Part shown: one piece after another, positions 11,359 through 24,136 of the stretch
Numbering within the stretch: position 1 is the stretch's first letter
How the letters are laid out: each line of letters begins with the position of its first letter
From: Metallyticus violacea
Lineage: Eukaryota; Arthropoda; Insecta; Mantodea; Metallyticidae
DNA: 64,000 bases
Reading direction: 5' to 3'
Assembly: GCA_030762175.1 (NCBI GenBank)
Contig: CM060838.1
Span: forward strand, 20,942,501 to 21,006,500
Translations under genes and position numbers: made by a program
The notes under the pieces: generated by a model
What the model was told of the DNA's origin: nothing
What the model saw: only the letters and a program-made list of their open reading frames with translations
Database searches by the model: none

Positions 11359-12228
11359 CCTCGAGGCAAACTTTTGGCGCGACAAAATCTGTGATGACCT
11401 TCGTTGAATCGCCGGATAACTAAATGACAATACACTTATAAAGTAAATGTCACTCATTTTCCGTTGTCATTTTCAACGAAATGTGGACCATGTTCAGAAA
11501 TGGCACACTGCACAGTTACTTTTGCACTGCAATAATCTCGGGTAATACACTCGGTGAGTTTTTCCATGATAAAATGTATGGTCATTTGTGGAGATAATGT
11601 GGGGAAATCAGACGTTACAAAAAAAGTACAGTTTTCGTATAAATGATTAATGAACGAACACAGTACGTAGCTCTTCCGCTTACCCTGTCCATGCAGCTCT
11701 TGTTGCTAGAGTGCATTATGAAGAGGCCCTTAATTCATGTATTATTTTCTGAACAGATGTTAATTTCATAACAGTCTACTTTGTAATACATCCCTGGTTT
11801 TCGAAACACAATTCCCATAGTTCTGTGTATAGATTTTCGTAACATTGAATTATTCGGGTACGTTTGAATTTGCTTACTAGAAGTAAAATTGTTCGTTTAG
11901 ATAGTGGGTTTCTCCGAAAATCTACCCGGAAATGTTCACTTACTGCTTTCAGAAGTTTTTCATTTCGAGCATACTCCCTATTTTAAATATTCTTTTTGTT
12001 TACCAGAATCATAAACAGTCTCTATTGTCTGTTAAAACCGTTCATAAAATGCTACATTATGATATATGTAATTACCATAGCAATGATTATTTCGTTAAAT
12101 TCTTTTAACAGCTAAAATACTGTCATCAACTGAATATTACAATATTAAAGAAACAACTTGTTTATTACTGAAAACAGAATCAATCGCATCTACATTGAAG
12201 AATATATAAATACACAATTAACAAAAGT
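11359..12228. other. Gene-free DNA
   Basis: Mildly A/T-rich DNA with no long open frame or repeat signature that I can name. Confidence 0.5.
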
Positions 12229-12530
12229 CGGTGCTGGTGGTGTAGTGGTTACCATACTTGCCTCCTAATCCCAAGATCGCGGGTTCGAACCCGGCCAGGA
12301 CCGATGGACTTTTCCGGGCGTAAAAATCCTAAGTATGGCTTCCTTCGGGAGGGAAGTAAAGCCGTGGGTTCCGTGTCGTACATTTACGGCACGAAAAATA
12401 ACCTCAAGCCTGAAGGAAAGGCCTCTGAGCAAAATTTGTCGGCCGTTTCATGCCATGAGTTGAATGGGACGCTGATGACCTGAGCTGTTAAAGAGCGTCC
12501 ATAAATAAATCAATCAAAAAAAAAATAACA
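12229..12530 (+). mobile_element. SINE family B copy B2, full length
   Basis: The tRNA-like head carries box A (GGTGTAGTGGTTACC) and perfect box B (GGTTCGAACCC), with the anticodon-loop region GCCTCCTAA that would read CCT (Arg). The body contains CGGGCGTAAAAATCC, GGTTCCGTGTCGTACA, GGCCTCTGAGC, GCTGATGACCTGAG, and the 3' end GTCCATAAATAAATCAATC followed by A-rich tail. One of the best preserved copies. Confidence 0.95.
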
Positions 12531-12571
12531 AAAATGAATAAGTTAATACTAATTACCAAATGTATTAGTAG

Positions 12572-12861
12572 ACCGCCACGGGTGGCTGAGGTCGTTAAGA
12601 CGCGGACTCGTGAGCGGAGGTCTGGGGTTGAATCCCATCAGGATCGCTCACCCTGAATGGATTTTTTCCAGGTTTTCCTCAGTCCCGACAAATACCGGGG
12701 AGGTACTCTAAACTTAGGCCTGCAAAGCTCCCTTCTTTAAAAAAAAATCCTTTCCCAATTTATCATTTCATCTCATGTATCATCAGCGTCCATCGCCTGT
12801 GATGCCTCAGTAGTAAAAACGGGCGTTAAACACTACTCAAAAAAAAAAAAAAAAAAAAAAT
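12572..12861 (+). mobile_element. SINE family A copy A5, full length
   Basis: Head CCGCCACGGGTGGCTGAGG, with box B changed to GGGTTGAATCCC. The left side of the body hairpin is mutated (GAATGGA) while T6 and CCTCAGTC remain. Ends GGCGTTAAACACTACTC followed by more than 20 A. Poly(A)-tailed subtype. Confidence 0.95.
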
Positions 12862-13790
12862 TAGTAGACTTTGATAATACTAATCTGTACTGAAATATTT
12901 GCCTCATTAAACTTTCTGAAATACCATTAGTACTTTTACTGTTCATCTAATGAACGAATCTGTCGTATTCCTTTTGATAAGATTCCTAAGATTTTCTCCG
13001 TATTAACAATGCAGACTTTTCAGCAAGGGCTAAAATATCTTGCGGTAATGCCATCTTCGCTAACAATAACAAATGACAAACGAAATAAATAATCTGTATC
13101 GAAAAAACGTAGTCATAAGTATAATAAAAGTAAATCGATATTAAAATTTATTTTATTTTATAATAATCCTTTTGTAGTTCTGGTATACAAAAATTGGTAG
13201 TAAATTAGTTTATAATGTTATAAAATTATTGCGTTCATAAAAATTATAAAGTTTCCGTCTATTCTTTCTCATTAGTTATACAATAAAGTTTAACATTTTC
13301 AATTAATAAAATAAGATATACTCTCTATCAATGAGAGTCACAACGAGATGATTAAATCTTTATTATTTCTCAGAAACAATGAAGTAACAAATAACATCAA
13401 CGATAAAACATGGTCGACTTCATTTCACATATTAAATTTGCGGCCATATTGTAGGCAGCAGTCGGCAGAGTGCATTTATAATATAAAGGAAGCATGGGAA
13501 ATCGATAGCGAATATTATCGAAAAACGAGCGACCATTTTGTAAAGAGTAACTGATGAATGTGCTTGTAGTATATTCATTGAAACATACACCATATAGGAT
13601 ATCTCCTTTCTTATATTGTGCATGCTTGGACTATTTCCAATATTATAAGTTTCCAAGATACGATAAATGTTATCAGCAAATATAGCAATAAGACCTTAAG
13701 TATACACAAACTATCTGTAGTAACTGTATTAATTTATTACGTTTGACAAACGTCCTATGCCTATTTAAGTGTATTTTCATTCGCAAGCGG
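12862..13790. other. Gene-free AT-rich DNA
   Basis: Short frames at 13348-13554 plus and 13432-13656 minus overlap each other and carry no family motif. No gene supported. Confidence 0.5.
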
Positions 13791-14005
13791 TTACTTTTTC
13801 GGGCGTAAAAATCCCAAGTATGGCTTCCTTCGGGAGGGAAGTAAAGCCGTGGGTCCCGTGTCGTAGATTTACGGCATGAAAAAGAACCTCAAGTCTGAAA
13901 GAAGAGGCCTCTGAGCAAAATTTGTCGGCCGTTTCACGCCCTGATTTGAAAGGACGCTGATGATCTGAGTTGATAAAGAGCGTCCATAAATAAAACAAAT
14001 CAACA
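13791..14005 (+). mobile_element. SINE family B copy B3 (5'-truncated)
   Basis: Starts in the body at TTTTTCGGGCGTAAAAATCC and continues through GGTCCCGTGTCGTAG, GGCCTCTGAGC and GCTGATGATCTGAG to the GTCCATAAATAAAAC tail. The tRNA-like head is absent. Confidence 0.9.
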
Positions 14006-14650
14006 AGGAAGTTGACTACTATACCACCCTGCACAGTCTAGGTGGATTCAAATTTATTATTTTCTATATAAGAAACAAGGACCTTGCATCAAATGTTCTC
14101 TCTCATCTATCGAGAGCTGTTTTGATGCCATATGTTCTTTCTCATTTATTTAGCATCAGTTTGTGATACGCATGCGAACTGTTTTCCTGTTATTAGCTAA
14201 CGAGATTCAAGGAACAACTTCCCAATTAAAGACAATTGATATAAACTTCGTTGCCAAACACCGGAATATCAGAATAAAAAAACAGTTACAACCTATTAAA
14301 AAATAACTACAAACGCTTAATATAAAATTACGGCACAGGAGAAAAAGCCACCAACCTAAAATGTAAACTGGAAAAACAAATTGAAAATGTTACGAGCTTT
14401 TCAACAAAGTCCAACTTGTTAAAATCATAATAAAAAGCGCTCGTATAATTTTGAAAAAAAAAAAAAAAATTGCAGAATACTTCATTATTCCTATCATTGT
14501 ATACCAAGTGCAGATGGACACTAAATTACTCAAAACAGTAAGAGATACAACCTATGAAGAACGCTAAACTACCAAGAAATCTTCATCTTTAAAAAACGTG
14601 TTTTAAGAGGTAAATTGATGAATATAGAAGAAGAGCACAAACAAGATGGA
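14006..14650. other. Gene-free DNA
   Basis: A/T-rich, with an A run at about 14453-14469. Nothing recognised. Confidence 0.5.
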
Positions 14651-14850
14651 GAAAACCGCCTTGTGTTTAGTGGTAGCATTTGCGCACTATTTATCCGGAG
14701 GTCCTGGGTTCGAAACCTGTTCGGGTCAAATTGTCTGGGTAAGGTTTATTTTGTAGTTCCTCATCTTGGGAAGGTAAGTGCTAGACAGTTTTAAGGCACC
14801 AAGGACTCCGAGCTCATTTGCACCACCATTAATTCATTTCATTTATATCT
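14651..14850 (+). mobile_element. SINE family D copy D1
   Basis: The tRNA-like head shows GTGTTTAGTGGTAGCATTTG as box A region and GGGTTCGAAACC as box B. The body shares with copy D2 (61512-61712, opposite strand) the TAAGGTT, GGAAGGTAAGTGCTAGACAG and CCAAGGACTCCGAG regions and the 3' AATTCATTTCATT end. Two independent copies with matching limits support a separate SINE family. Confidence 0.75.
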
Positions 14851-17319
14851 ACAGATTTCCACCTATAGTATTAAGTCCACAATCTACAGACGAATGCAGT
14901 CAAAGCTACTATAAATGAAATCTATAAAACACGGTATTTCCCTTTAGGCTCTTTTTCTACACGTTTTGGAAACGAGGTCGAAGAATAGGCAGCTCTTGAG
15001 AATAGGAACCAAATGGTTATGGTTCTGCAGGCATCAACTCCAAATCTGTATATGTATTTCTGGATAGTGAATAGCACTGTAAACACAGTAGCTTTCCTTA
15101 AACTTTTTTTCAATGGATCAAATGCAGTAATTAATTGAAATTCAAGAACAGTAACCGTTCATAAATATTACCTACCGTAGTAGTTTAAAAGGAGGTGCAG
15201 ACAATCTCCGCCAATGCCATTTGTTTTACATCTATGATGGACACACGTCGTATCACAACGTAGCTATCACGTTGATCCATATCGATACCTGCAGCTCCAT
15301 AATGAATCATCTGAGATCATTCGTTCGGTCAAGTGTTTATGCTACTCGTAAATTTTTTGTACACACATTTTCCTTCTTTTATATCATCATAGTTATTAAA
15401 ATCTGCTTGCAGTATTTTTCGATTATTATTTAGATGGACCTATTTTATAACTTCTTCCATTTTTATTACCTTTTGGCTTTCTCTTTTGAATTTCTTAAGC
15501 TACACATGAATAATCATTTAAATGTAATTACATTCAAACCTTTTCCAGAGAAAGATCTTGAAATTAAGCTAATTTCTTGAGCACAACCAGTTAAAAAAGT
15601 TGCTATTATCCACCAACAGTATTTTGTGCCTCTTTTTATATTACCCATGCACTGTCTGCGCTCTTTATCAGAGCAGAACTCTCTCCATAGTCTGAAGAGC
15701 ACGTGGAAGACGCTCAAACTTCATGGCTTAGTGGCTGCTACTATTGCCAGCCGTATAGAACGAAGTCTGCCCTTCTCACGAAGTCACGAAATCGCCGTGT
15801 CTAGGAAACGACGTTTTCGCTGGATTAAGGTTATCGAAGTTCGTGCTGACAAAACTTATTGGAAGGAGAGCAGGAAGGGCTTAATAGGAAGTTAAAGCAA
15901 ACTAAAGCACTGGAAACAAAAAAGTACTTCATAAATCTAGGAATATTTAAAATAAAATAAAAGAAAATGTCATTCAAGAAAAGCTGGAGGAATTAATTTA
16001 CGCACTTGAGAAATACATTTAAACCTTGTGAAAATAAAGAACACTAGCGCTAAGCCTCCGATTTTCAGCTGTTGCTGCATCATTAAGTTAAAGTATTCCA
16101 AAATAGCATTACAGCTTTAATTATACAGTTTTTTCTTTCTTTTTTACTTGATTTTAACCATGAAAGAACTTTTATCTCTCTTTGTTGTTCAGGTTATTTT
16201 TATTATAATTGTTTATTTTTTCCTCTTTCTCGCCCATTTCATTTTAATTTAATTTTTATTGGTATTCCTTCACTCCTTTTCCTTTGCAAGTTTAGTTTCT
16301 TATTTTTTTAATAAGGAACTAAATTTTTGGAGAATAAATTAAATTATTTCCTCAACTACGTATCCTATAGCATTGAAGAATTGGTAAAATTTCTTTTCGG
16401 AATTTTACTTATTTTAACCACCTGTAAGCGGTCCGTAAGTTTGCACAGCTTTTTTACGATGGAAATGTTATTTCTTGGTCGTAATATTTATTTATCAAGA
16501 TACAGATAAAAATGTTTCCAGCGTTCAGTTCTGATCAGCTTGTGCTCGGAAAATAGTGACAGAATTTTCTGTTTCCTTGAGCATGACGTTCCCATTTTTA
16601 TTGAGCTTGTTTTGTAAACCTATTGTTTGCACATATGTAATTTTGCCAACTGCTGATATTATGCTGTGAATCTAGAACTTAATATTTTAGCTTGAATTTT
16701 AAATGCATTGAATTGATTTTAGTTTCAAAAATATGTCCTTTCCTCGACATATTAGAACGATGATAGCAGCATATCGGTTAGTTTTTAATTTCGTACTTGT
16801 CTCCGATTTTCATCTATTAGAGTAAATCTGTGTGCGTTTCCTCCACATTTGCACTATCATAGGTAGCTAAATTATGCCAAAACTCAAAAGTTAGATAGTT
16901 TATTTAAACATAAATCCAGTTTATTTCCTACTTTTACTACACGTGTATCTTATTTCTTCTCGTATTCGTCTGTAGCTCACGTGATGTATTACAAACAGCA
17001 TATTGTTAGCATTTCATATTACTAACTTTTCAGACATTAAATATAGACATTGTAATGAATATAGTATATTAATAAAATGAATAAAACCAATGTTAAATTG
17101 CTTTTCTTGATTGGAATTATGAAATAATAAATCTCTTATATATATTTTGTACCAATTGAAGTGCCATCTTGTAGTACGAATTCTAAACTAGATACTGAGA
17201 AAATATGAAATATAAAAGCGACTTTGACACCACTAACCGACATCCAGTACTAAGATCTAAAGAGAAAGTAAGTTTAATACACATTTTATAAGGAAACACC
17301 GACCCGGCGACACTAAACA
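14851..17319. other. Gene-free DNA
   Basis: The only long open stretches are 15514-15717 minus and 15626-15895 plus, which overlap on opposite strands and show no motif. There is a slightly richer G+C patch at 15640-15890. T-rich DNA at 16120-16320. No gene supported. Confidence 0.5.
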
Positions 17320-17632
17320 CCGCCACGGGTGGCCGAGGTCGTTAAGGCACGGACTCGTGAGCGGGAGGTCTGCCGTTCGAATCCCGCCAGGACCGTCCTC
17401 CCTGACTGGGGTTTTTTCCAGGTTTTCCTCAGTCTTCATAACTGGCAAATGCCGGGGAGGTACCTAAACTTAGGCCTGGAACGCTTCCTTCCTTAAAAAA
17501 AAAAAAAAAAAATTATCCTTTCCCAATTTATCATTTCATCTCATGTATCACCAGTGTCCACCGCCTGTGGTGCCTCAGTAGTAAAAACGGGCGTTAAACA
17601 CTACTCAAAAAAAAAAAAAAAAAAAAAAAAAA
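17320..17632 (+). mobile_element. SINE family A copy A6, full length
   Basis: Close to consensus: CCGCCACGGGTGGCCGAGG head, box B CGTTCGAATCCC, body hairpin around T6, internal A-run variant after CCTTCCTT, CACCGCCTGTGGTGCC, GGGCGTTAAACACTACTC and about 25 A. Poly(A)-tailed subtype. Confidence 0.96.
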
Positions 17633-18563
17633 CACTAAACTAATCTCGAGCGTGCATACAGTCAAGGCCACGTCGAGCCAGATAATGATGGAATATTGTC
17701 GGATAGGGGAAAGAAAATGGAATACAAATTTCCAATACTTTATCGCAAATAAATGGTTCGCGGGTACACATTACTTTCGCTTAAGTATTTTGGCAATTTC
17801 TTTCATGAAGAAAGTGTAACAAGGCAAAATCAGACGATAATGCGTGGGCACAAGATTAGCTTTCTATGCCGGCTGTGGTAGGAGTTAAATTCTATCCAGT
17901 TCTCGGAATTTTCCGTTAGTGTTTCGAGCTGCGTGACGTTATGTCATTCTGCTATTAATTAAATATAACTGTATAGCTCAGAACTGCATGTATTTCTTTA
18001 AGCTTTTGAAAAAAATCCCAGCTTTAATAAATGTTTGAAATAAACTTAAATTAAATAGCAAGACATTAGATATTACTTTATGCTCAAATCAATTTTGTTG
18101 TAGAACAGACTGCCTGGGATCGAGCCTCTGTTTCAAGGTGTCAGGATTGAGAAATATATTCATTTTGCAGTACAAATCACCAATCTCCATAGGATAAGTG
18201 TGGCATTACATGCACCAAGTTCTTCTGAGAGATTAGAGTGCCTTTTGATGATTTTTTTTTACATTAGGTACTGTGTATGTATGTCTTAAAACGCTAGAAC
18301 CATCTGTGCTAAATGCTCATTAATGATTCCTCTGCTCTTCACATGATAATTTTTCGAAAATCCCTCATTTTCACTCTCTTTTGCACGTTTCGAAATTGTC
18401 CTCTATGATACTTTTGTTTTCAATCTTTCTTATATGGAGATTAAAAATACTTTTCTTTTTCACATGTTTGTACAAACGTCTTCTTTTGACAACATCCATT
18501 CAGTCCTGTCTCAATGCGTTCTACTCAGTATGCAGTCGCAATTGCTTCAGCAATTTATAAAAA
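17633..18563. other. Gene-free DNA
   Basis: Nothing recognised. No long open frame on either strand. Confidence 0.5.
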
Positions 18564-18603
18564 TTAGGTTAGGTTGAGGTTAGGTTAGGTAAGGTTAGGT
18601 TAG
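18564..18603 (+). repeat. Interstitial TTAGG telomere-like tract
   Basis: About eight tandem units, mostly exact TTAGG with one TTGAGG and one TAAGG variant. TTAGG is the canonical telomeric repeat of most insects and many other arthropods. The tract is short, degenerate and surrounded by ordinary DNA, so it is not a chromosome end. It could come from break repair or from chance microsatellite growth. Confidence 0.85.
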
Positions 18604-19898
18604 AGGAGAAAATTATGATGGCGGTATTTGTGTACCCTACAATATTAGGGATACATAAATAACTGCGACTCTATCTGGATGCCCCTCCCCCCCGCCCCAA
18701 TTGCACAATATTGGGCGCTTTTTTTTTTTACTTATATTCAGTAGGTGCTTTCTTCAAGGGCACTGTTTATCCAGATTAGATTTTTGGTGCTTTAACAGCA
18801 GTTTTATATTCTTGATTTCCATAACGCTTAAGAATAACTAAATTTTCGAGTATTTTTAATCTCCATTTTGTGATCTTTAAATAATGCTGTAATTTATCTA
18901 CAGCACACAAACTTAATCGTAGATTCTTCCTAATTAGAATACTGACTTTAAAAGGTTGAGATGCCCTCTGTCTCGACTTTAATAATTTTATATCGTTTCT
19001 ATACTAGAATGGCAAGAGAATTTACCTTTTTACAGGGAAAACGAATTATGTTAATTTAATGTTTGCACAAGTCCAAACAATATTGACTTTTAAAGAAAAC
19101 GATTTCCAGATAGGTTTATATTTTCTGACCAAATCATCTGTTTCAACTTTAAAAAAAAATGACATTTAGTGGAAAAGAACACTGAAATTTACAATTTATA
19201 CATGGTTTTAATTTATGTCTGTAGTATAAACATCAAGATATTGAAATGAAATTAACCTAATTCCAAAGATTATGTGACACAACAAAACTTTCTTTTTTAC
19301 ACAAAATGAAAAAGAAATCTCTATAGATTGATAGCAGTAAATCTGTTATTATCTTTCACTAAATGTTGAGTCCTTATAAAGAAATATCAACACATTCAAA
19401 TTTCAGAAATTAAAATTTTACTGTAGCAGGTAGAAGACATGTGGATAAAATTCCAAGTTAAGACATTTATCACAGCTGAAGTATTTAAATAAATAATAAA
19501 ATACAAATTAACCAAGAAATAGGCATTCATATAACTAATTTAAAAAACGGAGCTTTATTAATAAAAATGTTCTAATGCCCATGAGTTAATAAAGTGCTTT
19601 TGTAACTGTTGTATACAATATTTAGTACCAATACATTTCCATTTTTACTTTTCATTTTTTTACATTATGTTATTATAAATATATATCATACTTACTGTAA
19701 ATAGCATAATAGTCAAGGTGTGGATTTGTATGGGTATGTTTTGTGCGTATTTTTCATTACTTAAATTTTTCTTACGTCTTTATATCATTTTCGATTCTCA
19801 TGCCAATAAAGTTAGCATGCAGTAATTTTTTTTTTTTTTATTTTTTAGAAATAATAGAATGGCCAATAGTACCAGGAATTTTTCCTCCTCCTCCTCTC

Positions 19899-19929
<31 letters not shown>

Positions 19930-20789
19930 CGCTACTATTACACAGAGCGTTAGGAGAATGATCGAAACGAGCTTCAGTAATTTATTCATTAGTTAGGTCA
20001 GAATTCTTAACCGATTTTCCTTTGAATTCCATTACGAGTTAAAATATTTAGTTGTTCGTTAGTTTAACTTGGCCTAGTTCTTCCCCCTCTTCTTTTTCTT
20101 GAAAAGCTATCTGCTTTTCTCTCTGTCCTCTATTACAAAGTCCCTCACAGAAACTCAAAGCTTCTGTTCCCCAGAATTTTTTCTCCTTCCATTGCTATAT
20201 GTTTGCAGAGTGACTCAAGCATGCCTTGTTACTTTCTTCTCCGGCAATATAGTTATGTTCTTTTTGGCTATAAAAGAATTTACATTAAAGAGGGGCATCA
20301 ATCCATAGACTTCCTGAAATGCTCTAAAATGAATGTTGCTGCAATTTGGCTAGTTTTTTTTAAACGTTTATCCCTCGCGACTCGTTCGCAAGCACCATGG
20401 GTTTTTACCGAATTTATCTATATTTTATGCACTTTACTAAAAATTATGAAAATTAGCAGCAATTAAACTAATACCGAAAGTTTAGTTTGTTTTAGATTAT
20501 CGAAGTAAATGCAATGCTATAGTCTCCATTTTGATTCTGTGTAACAGTATAAGCTTGCGTTAAAGATTGAAGGGAAATATAGTTGCAACATCCTATGAAA
20601 TGATAAAAGTATGAAACATGTTACTTCATATAGATAACTTACGTTATAAATCTCTTTGATTTTTCTGCTAGAATACTTTATATATTAGATATTCTAACAG
20701 AAAAATGAAGTTTAAGAACTAGCGTGTGAGTAGTAAATTAAAGGTTATAGCAGACACCGTATTAGCTTATCTTTATGAGAAGTCTAAGA
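18604..20789. other. Gene-free DNA with a T27 run
   Basis: Includes a CCT-rich stretch followed by an uninterrupted T run at 19899-19925, possibly the tail of an unrecognised minus-strand retroelement. C-rich patch near 18680-18700. Short frames at 19743-20466 carry no motif. Confidence 0.5.
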
Positions 20790-21074
20790 AATGAATGAAA
20801 GAATGGTGTTTAACGTCCGTTTTTGCTACAGAGGTACCACAGGCGATGGACACTGGTGATAAATGAGATGAAATGATATATTGGGAAGGATTTTTTAAGG
20901 AAGGAAACGTTCCAGGCCTAAGTTTAGGGTACCTCCCCGGCATTTTCCATTTATGAGGTCTGAGGAAAACCTGGAAAAAACCTCAGTCAGGGAGGACGGT
21001 CCTGGCGGGATTCGAACCCCAGACCTCCCGCTCACAAGTCCGTGCCTTAACGACCTGGGCCACCCGTGGCGGTG
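20790..21074 (-). mobile_element. SINE family A copy A7, full length
   Basis: Minus strand. On the plus strand it opens with the reversed tail (ATGAATGAAAGAATGGTG, decayed ATTC repeats), then the reversed GGACGTTAAAC, GCCTGTGGTACC and body hairpin around A6, the box B complement GGATTCGAACCCC and the head complement CCACCCGTGGCGG. (ATTC)n-tailed subtype. Confidence 0.95.
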
Positions 21075-22114
21075 AGAAGTCTAAGAGGTTTAAGTTATCT
21101 ACTCCTTGGTCTCAATATGCAATAGTTCAATTTACTCTTATAATTATAGAGGACCTGGACCTTAGTAAATACGAAAAGCTAAAAGCGCTTTTGAAGAAAC
21201 AATCTGTGATGCCTGTGTAAAAGAGTTAATAATATTAGGCAGAAATCAAATCACCCAGTTTCTCTTATAATATATACACCGATATATGAGTTGCTTTTAT
21301 ATTTGAAATCTGTGGTCTTGTGAACGAGATGAACTATTGTGCAAATCAACTATAGGCAACATTGAGAATGTGGGATATGCTTTCATTATGAAGATAATTT
21401 AAATCAAAATCCATTTTTTTGGTGTAATGTTCATTATTATATAAAATTTCGTTAATATGTTGTATGACTGAAAGACCGTCTAACCATAATATTAAAATGT
21501 ATCTACAATAGAAATGCTCGTGTAGGCACCTTTAATATTGTTGCTACTAAATCCGCTCTGAGTTAGGTTTACTTCTCAATAAATTCATCTGGTATCGCTG
21601 CCATCGCCGCATGTGTTAATCATAGAAACTACAGATTCATTAATTAAAACCTTACTGTAATGAAAATGTTCTTAAAATAAACATGAAATTCCACGATTTT
21701 TCGGCTTTTCGGGTTTTCTTGTTTATTATTATTTTTTTTCTCCTAAATCCTAACGTTATGTTTTCTGAACTTTACAGAATGCAAAAATGTTCGGTCAAAG
21801 AGCTGCAAAGCGTAGTCAAGTAATTGGATGATTTTTGAAAACCGTATATTTGGTTTTCCGCTCTTTACAGCAGTTTTAGCATAGCTGAGAAGAATTTAGT
21901 AAGAAATATTGTGAGGTGTTCTGCAAAATTACTGTATAAAATAAATCATTATCCAAATGGGTGAACGAATTGACATCTGAGATCCTTAATTGCACAGAAT
22001 AAAATAAAATACGTCATAAATCACAAGAAAACAAATTTCACAGCACAAATATCAACTCGAGTTGTTAGCCTTTGTATTTAACTGTACAAAAACAGCTAAC
22101 TTGGTCTGAAATAA
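21075..22114. other. Gene-free DNA
   Basis: A/T-rich. Nothing recognised. Confidence 0.5.
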
Positions 22115-22133
22115 CAAAAACAACAACAACAAC

Positions 22134-22173
<40 letters not shown>
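22115..22173. repeat. Compound (CAA)n(TAA)n microsatellite
   Basis: About five CAA units run directly into about 13 TAA units. On the minus strand this gives a leucine-only frame that is not a gene. Confidence 0.95.
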
Positions 22174-22458
22174 GGATCGCTGAATTTATTTTAGTATCAG
22201 CGTTAATTTTATTTGGTGGAACACTTTTTAGTATTTTTAACATTTTACAGTAGTAAAAAGCATTCATTTGAAACTTATAGGTTCATTTGGTCAGAATTAT
22301 TCAGCATTAACTTTTATATTATAGCCTTAACCTGTGCAATAGAAAATTATGCGTTGACTGTGGAGAAGGTAGTGCCAACATATTTGCCAATTGGCACCAA
22401 CCCAGTGATTTAAACTTCAGCATCAATAGTACACATTTCGGATTGCTTACATCCGTCA
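22174..22458. other. Gene-free spacer
   Basis: Contains a 66-codon frame (22213-22413) with no recognisable motif, bracketed by two microsatellites. Not supported as a gene. Confidence 0.4.
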
Positions 22459-22474
22459 ATTATTATTATTATTA

Positions 22475-22523
<49 letters not shown>
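22459..22523. repeat. (TTA)n microsatellite
   Basis: About 20 TTA units with one interruption near 22472. Confidence 0.95.
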
Positions 22524-24136
22524 GTCTTTTCGATGGCATACACATACCTGAAGTTTATTTCGTTTGAAAAAAAAAGGTAGTAGGTAATGAATAAAGTAAT
22601 TTTTTCTTTTTCGGTTTATGTTTCATTATGCCATCTTTTATGCAGGCTATTCTGATTTCTGACCTCATTCAAACCCTATCCGGTGAAATATTTAAGGTGT
22701 TTCTACTGTTTATTCTTATACTGAAGTCTAACTTTATATTCATTCATCAGGTATCTTTGGTTTTGAAAGAATATAAAAATTCGCTTTTTTTAAAAAAAAA
22801 TTGAAAATTTACTTACTTTTGTAATAGTAATAATTAATAGTTATTTATGATATAAGTTCCTAAAATATAACCTTTTTGGTCGAAATTGAAGTTAAACTTT
22901 AGGAATATATATCACGCGATGTTTTTTTTTTTTTCTGGGATAGTATAACGCTTACACAAAATAAACATTAAAGGTGTATAGCACGATTTCATGATCGTCA
23001 AAACCGACTATAATCAACAAAGAGATTAGAAGTTAAATGCTACATACAAGCAATGAGTACTATAAACGTAACTAGAGAATAATACGGGTTAAAAGGTCAA
23101 TATGGGTGTTAAATTTATACCTTATTTGTGTTACGTGTAATATTTACATTGAATAATCGAGGTAAATTATTAATTTCTCAATGAATGAGGCTTATAAATT
23201 GAAAATAGAAATTATTTTTTTATTTAATAAACCTAACCACAGTGTGTAAATGATTATCTTTAAACAAAAGAGATTTAATAACTCGCCTTGGGCACCAACA
23301 ACAATTAGGCGATTTGCAACTTTACGCACTCTCGTAGAACAAGGATTTTAATCATGTTTTAAGAATTAACTCATTTTGCCTTTATTACAGGTCAAGGTAT
23401 GAACACAAGAGCCAGGAAATTTCTGAAATTGTTACAGAGAGTGAAGCAATCTATGCGACTGATGATAAAGAATAAGGGCACTACAGGCTTACAAATCTCT
23501 TGGCATAAAATAAAGAGAGCACCTAATATATGCGCCTCATTAACTTTCATTCTACCAACGTTTAATGATTCGTTCCTGCCCAAATAATCTTCAGATATAA
23601 CCTTTATCGTCAGCACAGAGAGAACACTGAATTCACAACTACGCCAGCATTTTTTTCTCTCTCTCTCTCTTGCTCTGTTGTTCCCACGGCACCGCGGGCT
23701 GTTCATTAATTGAGAGAGAAGCCTCGGCACATAGTCACGAGAAAGCTACAGCTGTGAGTTCCACGGTCGATGTTCATTATCGAGTGCAAAATCTGTAAAT
23801 AGCAATAGAATTTCTTTCATTCTCAAATATCAGTTCGTAGCCGGCAGAGAACATTAAGCAGCTGAAAATAATGGAAAATAACATACTTTAAGAGAAAGAA
23901 ATATTACATTTCTGATGTATTCATATGTTTTAGCTTCGTTTGTTCTACACTTCAACACAGTATATAAAATATATGTAAATGACGAACTATTCGTTGTTTA
24001 AACAGAAGAAAAACAACGAAATGCTATTACCTTAGAAAGTGAATTAATCATTGGAGTATTTTACGTGCATCTCTATATCTGATGAAGTAAGAAATTATAT
24101 TAGTGTATAGTTTATAATAATAAATAGAAATTTGTC
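22524..24136. other. Gene-free DNA
   Basis: Includes a (TC)n run at about 23654-23670. Opposite-strand frames at 23392-23730 overlap and have no motif. Confidence 0.5.

Noticed and set aside
12229..12305. Functional tRNA-Arg gene
   Set aside because: The tRNA-like head is followed by the family B body and recurs in several decayed copies, so it is a SINE head and not a tRNA gene.
15514..15895. Candidate exon on either strand
   Set aside because: Overlapping opposite-strand frames with no family motif and no clear splice signals; I could not choose a strand.
18564..18603. Chromosome end
   Set aside because: The TTAGG tract is short, degenerate and flanked by unrelated DNA on both sides.
22052..22267. 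71-codon frame with a leucine run
   Set aside because: Produced by the (CAA)n(TAA)n microsatellite on the minus strand.
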